A stretch of 64,000 nucleotides of DNA from Sipunculus nudus (Eukaryota > Annelida > Sipuncula > Golfingiida > Sipunculidae): positions 52,593,618-52,657,617 of the forward strand of contig CM049317.1 of the NCBI GenBank assembly GCA_026874595.1, given 5' to 3'. Positions 11,240-23,878 of this stretch are shown one piece after another. The notes under the pieces were generated by a model that was not told the DNA's origin, searched no databases, and worked only from the letters and a program-made list of their open reading frames with translations. Position numbers and translations under genes: made by a program. Position 1 is the stretch's first letter; each line of letters begins with the position of its first letter.

Positions 11240-14200
11240 ATGGAAGAAACCGAAATTACGTCTGATTCAACCATCGATACTGTGTGTCAGTGGGCAAGAA
11301 CGAAATTTGCCGGAGCCGTGCAATCTGCGATTGAGAAGCGGTTGAAAGGTAGGCTCAGTATTTAATTATCGTGATTTATATTTAAATATGGTTCATATGA
11401 GTACTTGAAATGTGTTCACAACATGTGAGCACATTGTTTAAATATATATATATATATATTACATTACCTAATTTGCTACTTTATATGGTGCACAAGTATT
11501 TGTTTAAAAGTGGTGAACACATCAATAGATTTAGCACCACTCCCCCCCCCCCTCCCCCCGCACCAAGTTGTGGCTCTTGTGTATTCACTCGAAATTTGAT
11601 TTATCTAGCGGACAGCACATGAAGCTGATGCACAGTAGGCCTACTTTTGACAGTGTTCAGCATCTTGTCTACATTTTGGAACGTTAAAATTAAAGAAATT
11701 TGTTGTTTGTTTTCATGTATTTAAATCCCTTGTATATTACCAGACATCATGATTGCAATCATGCCATTTATACTAACATGAAATATCAATGAATACAAGA
11801 AGTCATCCTTAGTAGGATTCAAACCTGCAATCTCTAGATCAGAGACCAGTTAACATGTTAGTAACTGTACCATGGAGGACAAGATACCAGCTGGTAATAT
11901 AAAATAATATTTCAGTATTTGCAAGGAAATAACATTTAATAAAACACCTGTTTGCCATGTCTCATAAAAAGGACGGATTATGAACATACCTGTTTTGGTA
12001 ACCCTGCATGGCTGAATGCAAGGCTAGCAGTAAAAATGATATATACCTGCTGACTGTATGTACCTGCTGACTGAAACAACTGTAAGCTGTGGCCAGCTCA
12101 CTGGGACAGGTGACAGGCCTTGGTCAACAACAGGTACACTTACAATTAAGGTACCGTGCAGTACAAGTATCTCAGCTTAGTATTCGGACTAGTACTTGAT
12201 TTTTCCAGTACATTTTTGGCAAGGACAAATCCAAGTACTAGTACAGAATTTTTAGGTGTACTCAAGTACATGTACAGGAGTCTGTAATGAAGTACAAAAA
12301 CATATCATTTAATTCATTTGGATAAAGAAAATGCACAAATTGTTCTAATTGTTCTTTTATTGTGTATAATAAACATTGTTTATATCTGTATCATTCACTG
12401 GATATGGAACAGGTTGCATAATTTGGCTTCTGTGAGAAAATAGAAGTTTATGGTAAAAGGATATTAGTTTTTTTGTTTGTTTTTAAAATCTTGTTCTTGA
12501 CAAGTACTTGATTTTTCAAGTACATTTATTGCAAGTGCAAGTACAGTACAGGGACTGTATCAGTCCTTGTATTTGGTTAAAAGTGCCAGGTACAGGTACA
12601 GGACAAGAACTCAGATATTTGTACTGAAGTACCAGTACCAAGTACATGTACTCAACCAAAGTCTGTAGGATGTAGGCCCATTTTTTCACCAAGCCACAAC
12701 TAGGTATAGTGACATCACACACCTCAGTGGTCACCCTAAATATAATGATGAATCTTTGCCCATATACCTGTAGTATATGTATCTGTTTTTATCAAGCGAT
12801 GGGTGCACTTGGTTAAAATTGCCAAGTACAAGTACAGGACAGGTACTCAGATATTTGTACTTAAGTATGAGTACCAAGTACAAGTACATGTACATAACCA
12901 AAGTCTGTAGGATGTAGGCCCATTCATTCACAGAGCCACAACTGGGTCTTGTGACATCACACACCTCAGTTATCACCCAAAGTATAATGATGAATCTCTG
13001 CCCATATTCCCATAGTATATATATATCAGTTTTAATCAAGCGACGGCTGTACTTGGTTAAAATTGCCAAGAACAAGTACAGGACAAGTACTCAGATATTT
13101 GTTCTTAAGTACAAGTACCAAGATATTTGTTCTTAAGTACAAGTACCAAGATATTTGTTCTTAAGTACAAGTACCAAGTACAAGTATATGTACTTGACCA
13201 AAGCCTGCGGGATGTAGGCCCTTTTATTCACAGAGCCTCACTTGGGTCTTGTGACATCACACACCTCAGTTATCACCCACAGTACAAAGATTGGTCGGTA
13301 CTTGTATCCCCTTTGTATATATAACAGTATATATAAATTTTAATCAAGCCATATGTTGGTCTCTTAAACCCCCCAACCCCCCCCCCCCCCCCCGGAATTG
13401 GTCTGAACCAAGTGAGAATCGGTCTGACTTTGCATGTAATAAACATCTTTTTATTATTGTTAATTTATTTTTTTAAAAAAACCGATGAATATATCACCTT
13501 GCAAAAAAAAACCTTGTAAACAATAGCTCTTTTTCTGTCAGTATTTGCAACATGCCAAGATTTTATCAACTTTGGCATAATGCCAGAAACACATTGGGCC
13601 TGTAGGCCTTGTTACAAATACAATTAATACTTTTTCATGATAAACCACCATTTTAAAATATCTACAAATAAGTAAGATGGACAAGAAGATCCAAGATGAG
13701 AGATTTGCTCTGGTGAGACACTGTTGATGGTTTTCTGTGGTTATATTCTTGTTTCAATTGGTTTTATTTCCGGCCATCCAAACACCACACATGATCAAAA
13801 CAGCTTTATAAGTTATAATAGCGGTTTGCTCTTTTATTTGTAGTATTATAATATGTGATATACCTTCTGCATATATGTTCAAAAGATATCAGACATATAA
13901 ATATTGTCATGCAACATGCTTTGTACTATTATTTATGGTTGTGTAGTCAGTAATTACTTATTATAATGCAATTTAATGTTATATTCAACAGAAGGCATGT
14001 TGTTAATTTTATTTATTTTACAATATTAGTGGGTGTTGATACTTTTCACTGTTTCAAGTTTGAATTTGACACTTTGAGTAGTAGAATGCACCATTCAAAT
14101 GAATTTTTTTTTTAGAGAACTTCATTGATGGAGAAGCTTTCTTGAGCCTAAAATTCGAGGATGTGAAGACTATGTTTCCTGAAATTGGTTTACAGAAAGC

Positions 14201-17200
14201 ATTTCTCAGGATCCTACAGAATGAACTGGGCCAGGTAATTTAGTCTTATCATTTCAAGGTGAAATGGAGCCACTGTTCCAGTGCACATTGTGTCCTTGTC
14301 AATTTACTCTTAAACCATTGCTGTCGCATCACATAATTGAGAGACACAAAGCCCACCCTTATTTTAATGTGTCATGTGTAGAATGTGGAGCATCATATAA
14401 AAACTACAATTCCTTTAGGAAACATGTTAAAAGAAACCACAGTTCTGTCCAGGATCCAAACAGTAATATTGAACAAGTGGACAGTGATGTTTTAGAAAAT
14501 GTCAGATTGACAGATGATCAGCTTGCTGACCAGTTAGCAACTACATCACTGCTTGGACTCCTGCTGTTAAAGCTTAAAGCCCATTATAATTTGTGTCAAG
14601 CTGGACTTCAAGAAGTAGTGTCATCATGTTCTGATTTAGTACAACAAGTTGTAAAAGAGACTTGTGAAACTATCCAAGAAAGTGATGAGATAAGTGAGGC
14701 TCATATAAGTAACATTTGTTAAAAAATCTCAGGAGAGATGATAGCCCCTTTGAATTCTGAATGGCAACAGCAGAAATATTTCAGGGAGACACTTAATTTG
14801 CTGGAACCTATTGAACTAACAGTTGGAACAAGAATGAAGTGGAATAAAAAAACAGAAGGATGGTCAAGGTAAAAGCTCAAGGATATGTTGTGCCATTTTT
14901 GGACAACCTGAGGTCCTTGTTAAAGATCCCTGAAGTTAGGGAATGTATTAAACCAATAGAAAACTATAAAAGCAGGGATGATAAAATGAGAGACATTTAT
15001 GATGGTGACTCTTTCAGTGTTACAAGAGAGAAAGAGTGTCAGCTTTGGATTGGGGCTTATTATGATGACCTCGAAATTGCAAATCCTGTTGGGGTTCATA
15101 CAAAAAAACACAAAATTGGAGTCTTCTACTGGCAATTACTCAATATACCACAGCAATATAGGTCTAAGCTACACTGCATACAGCTTGTTGGTTTGGCTAA
15201 AACAAAAGACATTAAATCATTTGGGATGAATGATATCTTAAGTGATTTTACTGGAGGATTGAAAGAACTGTACAGCAATGGGATAAATGTGGATGGCCTT
15301 GGGGTTCTTTATGGCAAGCTGCTCACATTTAGTGGGGACAATCTGGCATTGCATACAATAGGAGGTTTCAAAGCAGGAGTGGGTCTTTCACACAGAATTT
15401 GCATGTCCTGCTATGCATCAAAGGATCAAATTACAAATCTAATTGTGCATGATGACTGTACATTGCGTCATCTAGAGAGGCATACCCAGGAGTGTGAAAT
15501 TTTATCAGAGGCTCTAACGCCACAAGCCAGACAATATTGGTCTAAAGAATATGGAGTAAACACAAGATCAGTTTTAATGGGGCTTCCAGAATTTGACATT
15601 ACCAAATGCCTACTTCATGACCCCATGCACATATTTTTTGAGGGTATATCCATGTACATTATTAAAGAACTTCTCAAAGATTGTATTCAGAAACATTTTT
15701 TCAGTCTAGCAGACTTAAATAATGCTCTTGAAAAGGTGAATGAATCTGGATCAGTGCCCATGAAGCCTAATCAGGTAGATCAAATGTCACTCAAATCAGC
15801 TAAACTTAGGCAGACTGCAAGCCAGATGCAGTACTTTTCTCATTTGCTTCCATTGTTCATAGGAAACTTTGTTCCCAAGGATTATACAAGATGGCAACAC
15901 TTCATTGTACTTCTGAAAATACAAACATTAGTAACATCACCAGTGGCAGATGTAATCACAGTAAATTTGCTGAAACAGCTTGTGGCAGAATTCATCTCAC
16001 AGGTTCCAGTTCTGTATCCAGATTATGCAACAATCCCCAAAATCCACTATATGGTTCATCTCCCTGAGCAGCTACAGAAGTTTGGTCCACTTCGAGCACA
16101 TTGGTGCATGAGATTCGAAGGAAAAAATCAAATTTTTAAACGCAAGAAATACAGAAACTTCAAAAACATTCCTAAGACATTGGCATATTGTCACCAGCAG
16201 TGGATGTGCTTACATCAGTTTGAGAACCCAAGTTTTCTGAATCCCTGCCCAGTAACAAGTATGGGGAAATATGTTCCTCTTCCAGATTATATCAGAAACA
16301 TACCTGATGCACAAGCTGAACAGTGGTTTCTCTCCAGCTGTGTGAGAACATCTGATGTAACATACAAAACTGGCTCTGTGGTTGTCATTTGGTCTGAAGG
16401 GGCAGATCACTGCATTTTTACTCAAATATCAGAAATATATGTTTCCAGTCTTACCAAAAAGGTGGTCATGTATGGGAAAAGGCACAAGTGTTCTACATAT
16501 ATTGAAAGTAAAAATGTTTATAACGTTTCTTTCAATGGAGGAGAGGGCATCACCATAGACCCAGGACAACTGGATGTTCCTTGGCCTGCTTTGTGCTTCC
16601 ATACAGATGAGGAATACCACACTGTTGTCATCATCTCTGCACCATATGTGGAGCCATGATTATAAATGTAAATATTGTAAATCAGATTATTTCAAATCTG
16701 CTTTTTTTGGCTCAGTTGACCATATGTGATCTGAGCTATAGCAATGACCCTTTGTCCATCTGTCTGTCCATCCAACCAGATATTGATTAACTGCGCACAA
16801 ACTAAACCAGTAAAGCTACCGCCTTGAACTTTTGCATACAAAAACTGTTTATTACCATACATGAAATTGGTAACTGGGACCTAATGCCGTCATGCAATCA
16901 AAAGAAATCTCCATTTTACATGAATATCTAATTGTTACTCTTCAAGACTGCCTGATATTAAAACCACATTTTTTTTCCATCAAGTTTCCGTGAAGGGTTT
17001 TCAGTATATTGTCCATGTTTGTGATGATAATTAAGTCAATATTGCATAGTTTGTAGAGGTTACTGACTGTAATATGATGTACTAGTCCAAAAAAAGTAGG
17101 AAAGATATGAAGTAAATTTAGATTGCACTAAGTTAATAATTTACATGTTAGAGTTATAAAAACTATTTGAGGACGTAATTAATTTTGCTCTAGATCTTAG

Positions 17201-20200
17201 TGTATACCAAAGATCAGATCTGACTTTTGTGAATTATAGAAGTCATTGCTTTTAATTTATTTCAAGCAAAAAAAGGTTTTCCAAATTTATCATTGGCAAA
17301 TTTCTCTGCCAACAGAGATACAATTTAATTCTTCCATGGTGCATTGTTTTCAGGAGGATCTACATGAGTTCCCTGAAATTTTTTAGAACATCATTTACTG
17401 TAAATGGAAATTTATGTAGACAAAAAGAGGTCCTGTCTAATGTCAGGCTCACTGCTCTTTCTTTCTTTATTTGTCAGTTCCAGTTATCATAGCATCATCT
17501 TCAGTGGTCACGTTATGACATTGTCATCATTTCATTTCTTATGATGTGATCTCATTCATAGCTTGATCTCTCACAAAAGAATGAGTGGTGCGAATTGTGT
17601 AATTACTTGTTTAGAAATACTGGTCATAAATTACCAACGACAGCATTATCCTTACTGCAGATAACTTTTTTCCCTTTGTTAACATGTGTTAAACTGATTA
17701 AAAATATAAATAAAAGTAAAGAGTACTATATGTTAATGAAATAAATTATACTTTATTTCCACATTGTATGGGTGTGTGTAGAAAAAATATACAATCTGTT
17801 TTTGACGGTGTTGCTCTTCTGAACTTTGCAGTCAGTATGTTTTATCTATAAATGTTAATGCTATGATGCTATGTATGCTGAAAGAATATTATTTTCACAA
17901 GGATTGTATTTTTGTCTACAGAAACTAGATAAAAGGGTATTCATCATTCATGATGCCAGCATAGGTGCAAGAGCAACATCACTTCATGTTACTGTTAAAT
18001 ATGACGTGCTGATCAGCAGACAACTGAGAGAAAGAACACATTTATGCTATGCAGACAATATTGCCAAGAAATTGCAGGATTTCCACACAAATTACTAAAA
18101 TGCTAGGCCAGGATTTTATTACCCTCCTAGATAATTTCAGCAGAGCACTGTGTCCTATGGATCCCATGTTAGCCAAAAGCATGTTCACTATCAATATATG
18201 TTATTAAATATAGTATTATCTTCAGGGTAAAACACATTGAAAAATGCATCTACTCCATTATATAACCAATGTCACTTGGTCTCATTCCAGGCATTTATAC
18301 TTTATATACAGGTAGTCTTCCAGTGTGTGTTGTTATTTTTAAAAAGGCTGTAGAATGTCCGATTGTCAGGTAAAAGTAGCAGATAAGGATTACTTATAAT
18401 TGGAATGGAATAACCTTATAAGAATAAAATTGATCATATCTGTTTCTCTCTGTCCATTCCCTGACTTTATATTGTCATTACCAACAACAAGACTTAAACT
18501 GTCATAATTATATTCAAATGATTTACTATTCTACAGGTGTTTGAAGATAACATGCTTCAATCTGAACCCAGTCACTTCCCCAAAGCAGGGCCAAGTCTTC
18601 CTGTGACAGCATCAACTGAGAAACTTGAAGATCTGCCTGTAGTTCCGTACCCAGCCCCGTTACCAAAGTTTTCTGGGCCTATTTCATCTGTGCTGAATGG
18701 GAATGACAAATCAAGGGTTCTTGCTGTTTACAACCAAATAATAGAGGAAGCTGCAGGTTTCTACATGCCTCTCTGTCCCACCAGTTCAGAAAGGGCTAAG
18801 CAGTCATATGAAAACATTGGTATGTTATTTTGTCCACAAATTTCACAAAAAAGATTTACTCTTGTTCTCTTTGATGTTTCTCTGTTACATTTTCACTTAA
18901 CATGTTTTATTTCCCCCATACCGCATTAATGGACTCCATCTATAGCTTTAAGTTCCTAAGGTTCTCAAGTTCTTATCTGTAGTTTCCTATTTTGAGGATA
19001 TAAACTATAGTCTACATGATTTAAAGTTATATTGAAAAGCTTTTAATAAATATGACATCTGTCACAGACCTTTGATAAAATTTCATTTCCACAGCAGCTA
19101 AGATCATAGGTATAGGTAACTGTGTGAACATAAATATGCCAAAAGGGTTTATTTTTCACTCATTGGTGCTATTTAGGTTATGCTATCATTCACATAAACT
19201 AAATGGCCTTTACTGTTAGAACTTGGCTTAGACTGAGCTTGGAGAACAAAGTTATTGTTCCATATGTTTATTTGATTCCAATTTTAAACTGTTGTTCAGT
19301 GTGATGTCTCTAAGTTTAAGGAGCCGAAGAATATTTCTTTACCTGTGGGGTATGGTATGAAAAAAAACCTGATTAAGGAGCATACTTAGTCCCCCCTAAC
19401 TCTAGGAAGGAGGATTATTAAAATGGCCTGTGTCCATCTGTCCGTCCGTCCACACATCCAGCCTCCTCCTTTTACCAATTATCTTTAAAACTCCTGCTGC
19501 TTTCTTCTTTTAAAATAATGTTTCCTGAATCCACAGGACTCTGAATTTTACTGATTAAGAAATGTTGTGACTTTTCATGTTTGCATATATTGTGCAAAAT
19601 CTGTTACCTTTTATCTCATGAACTGTTGCACAGGTTTAATATCACACAGAAATGATTCTTTAGTGGTTCTTATTCAAAGTTGTTCGAATGGTTCTGATTC
19701 ATTGAATTTTAGCTGAGTTATCAGAAGCTGAACTTAGTCATATGCATTTAGAACTCATTTCAGGACTTATTTGTTGGGTAAGACTGATACAAGTTTTCTT
19801 GACTTTTCTTTTCACAGGGAAAACGATGACAATAAAATACCCACTTTTGATAATGGAGGGAAAAAGCAGTTGGCAGTTCTTTAACACAAAATTATCTGCT
19901 AAAATAAGGAACACTAGAAATCGTCGAAAGGAAAAAATGAAGAAATTTAATACAGCTTGTGATGAATACCCAGCAAAAAAACCAAAGCTCTTGTCAACAG
20001 CAAGTTTGGAGGAAGAAGCTTCTCAAACAGAAGAAGAGGAGCTTGAGGTGGAAGATATTATTCAGAAATTAAAGGCAGAAAAAATGAAAGTTCAACCAGA
20101 CATGGAGAAGGTGAAAAAATGGCAAAGGGAAACATTTGAACATCGTAAAGATTGGATACATAGTAAGCCATCAACACAAATTACACTCAGCACAGTATTG

Positions 20201-23200
20201 ATTGAATATCCTTGGCTAGAGGACACTGTTTGTACAAAACTTGAAATGGAAATGCTTGGATACAAAGAAGAAAGTTTCAAAGAAAACTTTATGGAATTCA
20301 TGAGAAAAATGGAAAATTTCCAAAACACTGGCTGTGACCTTAAAAAAGAAGCAACCATGTTGGAGCTCCTTAAAATTGCAGAAGCACGTGTTTCCCACAG
20401 AGGAAGAAAAAGAAAGAAGGAAGTGATAAAAATCCTAAAATCTGTAAGTTGTATTATATGTTTTTTGCATTTACCTTGGCTTATTCTGATTACCCTATAT
20501 CTAGCTGTTTAACTCAGCTGACTATAAGTCAACTGAGTTTAAGCAATGGTCCAGCGTCAGTTGTCCGTCTGTCGTTCTGTCCGTCCATCTGTGTATGCTT
20601 CAGTTTTTTATTGTAATGGGGGGGGGGGGGGAGCTAGACTTTCATTGCCTTTTCAGTTAATAGCGATCTGTATTTGCATTATGTCATTTGAATTCTAGCA
20701 ATTCCATTTAACTTTACCGTTTAATACATTATAATTATAACTTAAAATCTTTGGGTCCATTGTTGTCTTCTTTCATATATTTATTGCAAACTTTCCATTG
20801 CTCTGTTGGGCCAGTATAATATATAAACATTCCTCCTTGACTAGCCCAATCATTTCTTCTACTTTGTCGTTAGTAAACCAGAGGCCTATCTTTTGTTGCT
20901 ATATCTGATCAAAATGCATGTGTGGAATGAACAAATCCAAAATTTATAGATTTTATGCTTGGCAGTTAATTGCCTAATTACAAAATTATCAACAGAAAAG
21001 ACTTGTGTGATTAATTCTTCTTTGCATAAACACATTAGGAGTTACACTAGATCATACACAATGCCCATGAGCCATGATACTAGGCTGCATTTGAAGAATC
21101 AAGAGACTCAAGGGGTGTAATGATCTTTTTAAATAGAACATAGTAATAAATAATGATGAAATAAAATTGTAAACTTGAAAATACCATTTCAGCTGTAGGC
21201 ATGCATAAGTGGCACTTCCACAAAGTGGTTTAAATCTGGGAGTGAAATATACCATTACAGATAACAGGAGGGTTAAATGGGTAGTAGTGGGTACTAATGT
21301 ACTCCAGTGGCTTTACCCCAAGTCTCAGTCGAGTACTCATGGTTCTGAACACAGTATGAAGTTCTAAACAGGTAGCTTTTCAAAAATGCAAATCATGTAT
21401 ATATTGGACTTGGTGATATCTCTATGAATCGTTAGTATACATGTAATATGTAATTTGTTCTTGTAATTTTTATTTCGTTAGCAAGTCTCTCATCATATTG
21501 GCCAAAACAAAGCCTGCTCTGGCTATAGAGCCCTACAGTAATAAATAATTAAAGACTGATCTCAGATTTGCTGTGATAAGCAGATATACTTTTAAATCTT
21601 GGATACTTGAGTCCTAATTTTGGAACAGAGTGATTGGTTACAGTTGTTCAGACTCTTAGAAGGGCCCCTTTCAGCCTCAGCTCACAGAAAGAAAGGCTTA
21701 CATAGGTGGCACTGTCTGTTGTTCAAATGATCAATATCCTGTAAAACTAGAATACAGGTTGTTGACAAGCGACTAAATGTGTCTGCCAAAATCAGAGTCT
21801 GACGGGTGAAGTGATGCATGGATTGAGTGGCAAGGGGAAATAGAGTGAGGTGTGTCGCATATTAGCATGGAAGTCTGCAGCTGAAATGTGTATGTAGGTT
21901 GCGCCACCTACCACAAAATCCAGAGAGCTGTCCAAGTTATACATATGCAAAATTTTAGGCAGATAAGTCAAACCACTACTTGTAAGTGATTTTATCACAC
22001 AGCAGACAAACAGAAGGACGCTGAGCAAAAGTAGTGGCAGGTGGAGCCACTAATTTTGTGTACGATTAAGAGCTATGTAGATCTAAACATATGTAAATTT
22101 TCAGGGAGATATGTCAAACCAGTCCTGAGATATTAGCATGGATGTCTGCAGCCAAAATGTGTTTGTAGGTTGCGCCACCTGCCAAAAAATCGAGAAATGT
22201 CATCATAGATGTATAAACATGCAACATTTTAGGCAGATATGTCAATCACTGCCGAGATATGAGTGATTTTATCCCAAGGCAGATGAACAGATGGACGCTG
22301 TGCAAAAATGGTTGCAGGTGGAGCCACCAGTTTTGACTATGATAAAGAGCTATGTGAGGTCTGTACACTTGCAAATTTTGGCCTAATAGGTCAAACAGTT
22401 CCCAAGATATGAGCTATGATGTCTGCAGCGTAAATATGAATATAGGCCGCGCCACCTGTCATAAAATCAAGAAAGCTGTCCAGGATGAATACACATGCAA
22501 AATTTCAGGTGGATAAGTCAAACCAATGCAGAGATATGAGTGATTTTATCCCAAGGCAGACAAACAGATCGATGCTGTGCAAAAATTGTTGCAGGTGGCA
22601 CCACCATTTTTAGTATATGTTGTAAAGATATCCAAGGGCTACATTTGTGCAAAATATTTAGCCTGATCGGTCAAACGGTTCCTGAGATATGTGGGTTTAT
22701 GTGTGGAAACAGATGCACAAATGGATGCTGGGCGGAGAGGAAAGGTCAAAGGTCAACCAAAAATGAGGGCGCAGCAGTTCACGTGACCCCATCATAATTC
22801 CCAATTTAAAAAAAATCTGCCCAGTGGTTACAGATGAGTTCTCCGGAAACCTAAGCGGCAGCGACATCTGACTGAAAACATGGTATCAGCAAAACTCTGT
22901 TTTGGCTGATACAATTAGGTGCTCATAACTGCAGCCATTCCTGAGATGTTGGTTTACAGACATCATATTATGTATGCAAACACTTTCTGAAAATTTGTGA
23001 TCAGCAAAATATAGAATTCTATTTCCAAGTTTGATTATGCTATGCCTAATATTGTAGTAATCAGGTGTATGCCCTTTTAACAGATGATTGACACAGAAAG
23101 GGCCAATAGTATTGCCCAGGTGACTCAGAAAGTGACTTCTGTTGCTTGTTGCATTCACAGTTTCTTTTTTTTCAGGAGGAAGTATCACAGAACTCTCTGA

Positions 23201-23484
23201 CATCAGATACCAGTGAGGAACCAAGTTCAGTTTTTATTGTTGATAAAGGAGAGGTCAGATCAAGCGTGATTTTGGGAGATGGAAAACAGATCAATCTGAT
23301 CAAGGAAGGATGTGTGTGGGAGACGTGCTTTCTTTTACTGGGATGGTATTACATCCTTCACCTCACATATCCACTACCCAACATGCAACTGTTGAATTTG
23401 CTTCAAGAAAACTGCCTTGAAGAAGAGGTTCCCATGAAGGACAAGTCTACAGGTTATAAGCAGTTTGTGGCTCTGCTCAAATGA
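11240..23484 (+). CDS. SAM-domain transposon-associated protein, five exons, about 481 aa
   Basis: Exons: 11240-11348 (ATG at 11240), 14116-14234, 18537-18819, 19818-20443, 23176-23484 (TGA). Junction phases 1, 0, 1, 0 agree at every splice, and the sites are GT-AG with good polypyrimidine tracts. Exons 1-2 together give a SAM domain (core ENFIDGEAFLSLKFEDVK). Exon 3 has a Pro-rich linker and a YNQIIEEAAGFYMP segment. Exon 4 has a short Trp-containing segment (KSSWQFFNTKL), a run of basic residues and a charged helix. Exon 5 ends in a hydrophobic EGCVWETCFLLLGWYYILHL stretch. I recall proteins with this SAM-plus-basic layout beside Tnp2-like transposases in animal genomes. The molecular role is unknown; protein-protein contact or terminus binding are guesses. 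The transposase frame lies in the 14235-18536 intron. Confidence 0.65.
11813..11880 (-). mobile_element. tRNA-like SINE fragment
   Basis: On the minus strand a B box GGTTTGAATCC (reverse complement of 11815-11825) lies downstream of an A-box-like CCATGGTACAGTTAC (11860-11874). A 6-of-7 acceptor-like pairing GTCCTCC/GGATGAC closes the unit. The anticodon loop lacks the invariant U33, so it is a tRNA-derived repeat rather than a tRNA gene. Confidence 0.4.
12180..13350. repeat. GTACAAGTAC-rich tandem repeat in intron 1
   Basis: A unit of about 240-300 bp recurs roughly three times. Landmarks are CCAAAGTCTGTAGGATGTAGG near 12655, 12898 and 13198, and GTGACATCACACACCTCAG near 12710, 12950 and 13250. 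Within it a minisatellite of about 27 bp (AAGTACAAGTACCAAGATAT) is present three times at 13100-13180. The upstream part (12180-12560) shares the AAGTACAAGTAC motif more loosely. Non-coding. Confidence 0.7.
14264..14722 (+). CDS. N-terminal C2H2 zinc-finger segment of the CMC-like transposase
   Basis: A 152-codon frame opens with two C2H2 fingers: CTLCPCQF...HH...RH (about residues 7-29) and CVECGASY...H..RNH (about residues 38-59). A helical segment follows (LLLLKLKAHYNLCQAGLQEV). A possible splice acceptor (TTTCAAG) ends at 14258, just before the ATG. The frame stops at TAA 14720-14722, but recognisable protein (NSEWQQQKYFRETLNLLEPI) continues in the same frame downstream. The stop therefore interrupts what was probably one protein with the frame at 14860. 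Confidence 0.6.
   Translation: MEPLFQCTLCPCQFTLKPLLSHHIIERHKAHPYFNVSCVECGASYKNYNSFRKHVKRNHSSVQDPNSNIEQVDSDVLENVRLTDDQLADQLATTSLLGLLLLKLKAHYNLCQAGLQEVVSSCSDLVQQVVKETCETIQESDEISEAHISNIC
14860..16659 (+). CDS. Tnp2-related (CMC superfamily) DDE transposase core, 599 codons
   Basis: Open frame in a different register from the zinc-finger part, so at least one frameshift near 14855 separates them. Visible conserved blocks: YYDDLEIANPVGVHTKKHKI (about residues 67-86), a DNLALHTIGGFK...CMSCYA region (about 160-187) that looks like a Cys-containing insertion, LHDPMHIFFEG (about 252-262), KIHYMVHLPEQL and MRFEGKNQIFKRKKYRNFKN (about 417-436). The Asp in the first block, the Asp of HDPMH and the Glu of MRFEG are my candidates for the catalytic D/D/E triad; that assignment is inference. 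The C-terminal 150 residues are unassigned. In nature it would cut at the CACTG termini. Confidence 0.65.
   Translation: MVKVKAQGYVVPFLDNLRSLLKIPEVRECIKPIENYKSRDDKMRDIYDGDSFSVTREKECQLWIGAYYDDLEIANPVGVHTKKHKIGVFYWQLLNIPQQYRSKLHCIQLVGLAKTKDIKSFGMNDILSDFTGGLKELYSNGINVDGLGVLYGKLLTFSGDNLALHTIGGFKAGVGLSHRICMSCYASKDQITNLIVHDDCTLRHLERHTQECEILSEALTPQARQYWSKEYGVNTRSVLMGLPEFDITKCLLHDPMHIFFEGISMYIIKELLKDCIQKHFFSLADLNNALEKVNESGSVPMKPNQVDQMSLKSAKLRQTASQMQYFSHLLPLFIGNFVPKDYTRWQHFIVLLKIQTLVTSPVADVITVNLLKQLVAEFISQVPVLYPDYATIPKIHYMVHLPEQLQKFGPLRAHWCMRFEGKNQIFKRKKYRNFKNIPKTLAYCHQQWMCLHQFENPSFLNPCPVTSMGKYVPLPDYIRNIPDAQAEQWFLSSCVRTSDVTYKTGSVVVIWSEGADHCIFTQISEIYVSSLTKKVVMYGKRHKCSTYIESKNVYNVSFNGGEGITIDPGQLDVPWPALCFHTDEEYHTVVIISAPYVEP
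16709..17000 (+). repeat. Hairpin-ended repeat, short copy
   Basis: Starts with a degenerate form of the GCTCAGCTGACT..AGTCAGCTGAGC hairpin (GGCTCAGTTGACCATATGTG at 16709), followed by a TCCATCTGTCTGTCCATCC tract and a body similar to 23915-24170. Part of the family with larger copies at 23879-25045 and 29768-31593. Confidence 0.6.
17001..18536. other. Intron sequence, nothing firm seen
   Basis: AT-rich intron of the SAM-domain gene, downstream of the transposase frame. A short open segment at 17924-18098 is preceded by an acceptor-like TGTCTACAG, but it has no recognised similarity and no matching donor, so it is not called as an exon. Confidence 0.4.
20511..20620 (+). repeat. Hairpin-ended repeat, fragment
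   Basis: AACTCAGCTGACTATAAGTC at 20511 starts a hairpin with a 12-bp stem. It is followed by a GTCCGTCTGTCGTTCTGTCC tract and a G-run. Same family as the copies at 16709 and 23879. It begins about 67 bp after the exon-4 donor of the SAM-domain gene. Confidence 0.6.
21830..22740. repeat. Tandem repeat of about 290 bp, about three units
   Basis: Alternating landmarks TGTAGGTTGCGCCACCT (about 21893, 22167, and 22443 as a variant) and GCAGGTGGAGCCAC (about 22035, 22314, with a variant near 22593) recur. Each is followed by a segment with AAATTTTAGGCAGATAAGTC, GATATGAGTGATTTTATC and CAGACAAACAGATGGACGC. Non-coding, in the last intron of the SAM-domain gene. Confidence 0.75.
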
Positions 23485-23878
23485 CTTCTCATTGACTCTA
23501 CCCTATAATACCTGATGCTTAGATTACAGTGTGATAAAAACCTGTGTTATAAGTAGTTTGCAGCAGTGCTGAAATTGCAATTTTATATTGATTAGGGCAT
23601 GATTTCTGGTATTTGAAAGTTATGAGGAGTAGTTCAGGATTTTTTATTGATGTTAAACACTTTACATTATTAAAGCATATTGAAACTTGTTTTTCATATT
23701 TTGTAAAGCTAGTCAGTTAGATCGATGTTTTATTTTGGTATGAGCATAGTGATTTATGGTAAATCAATGAAAAACTAACAGCTGCTGGTAAAAACGACCC
23801 TTGAAAAGTATCCAATTTTTATATTAATAAATCAGTAATGCTTCCTTTGAACAGAAAATTTAAGTTTTACACTTTTAT

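Noticed and set aside
11813-11880. A functional tRNA gene
   Set aside because: Acceptor pairing is fair, but the anticodon loop lacks U33 and the stems are degenerate; tRNA-derived repeat preferred.
17871-18098. Additional exon in the SAM-gene intron
   Set aside because: Acceptor-like sequence present, but there is no donor before the stop, no homology, and the exon 2 to 18537 splice is already in phase without it.
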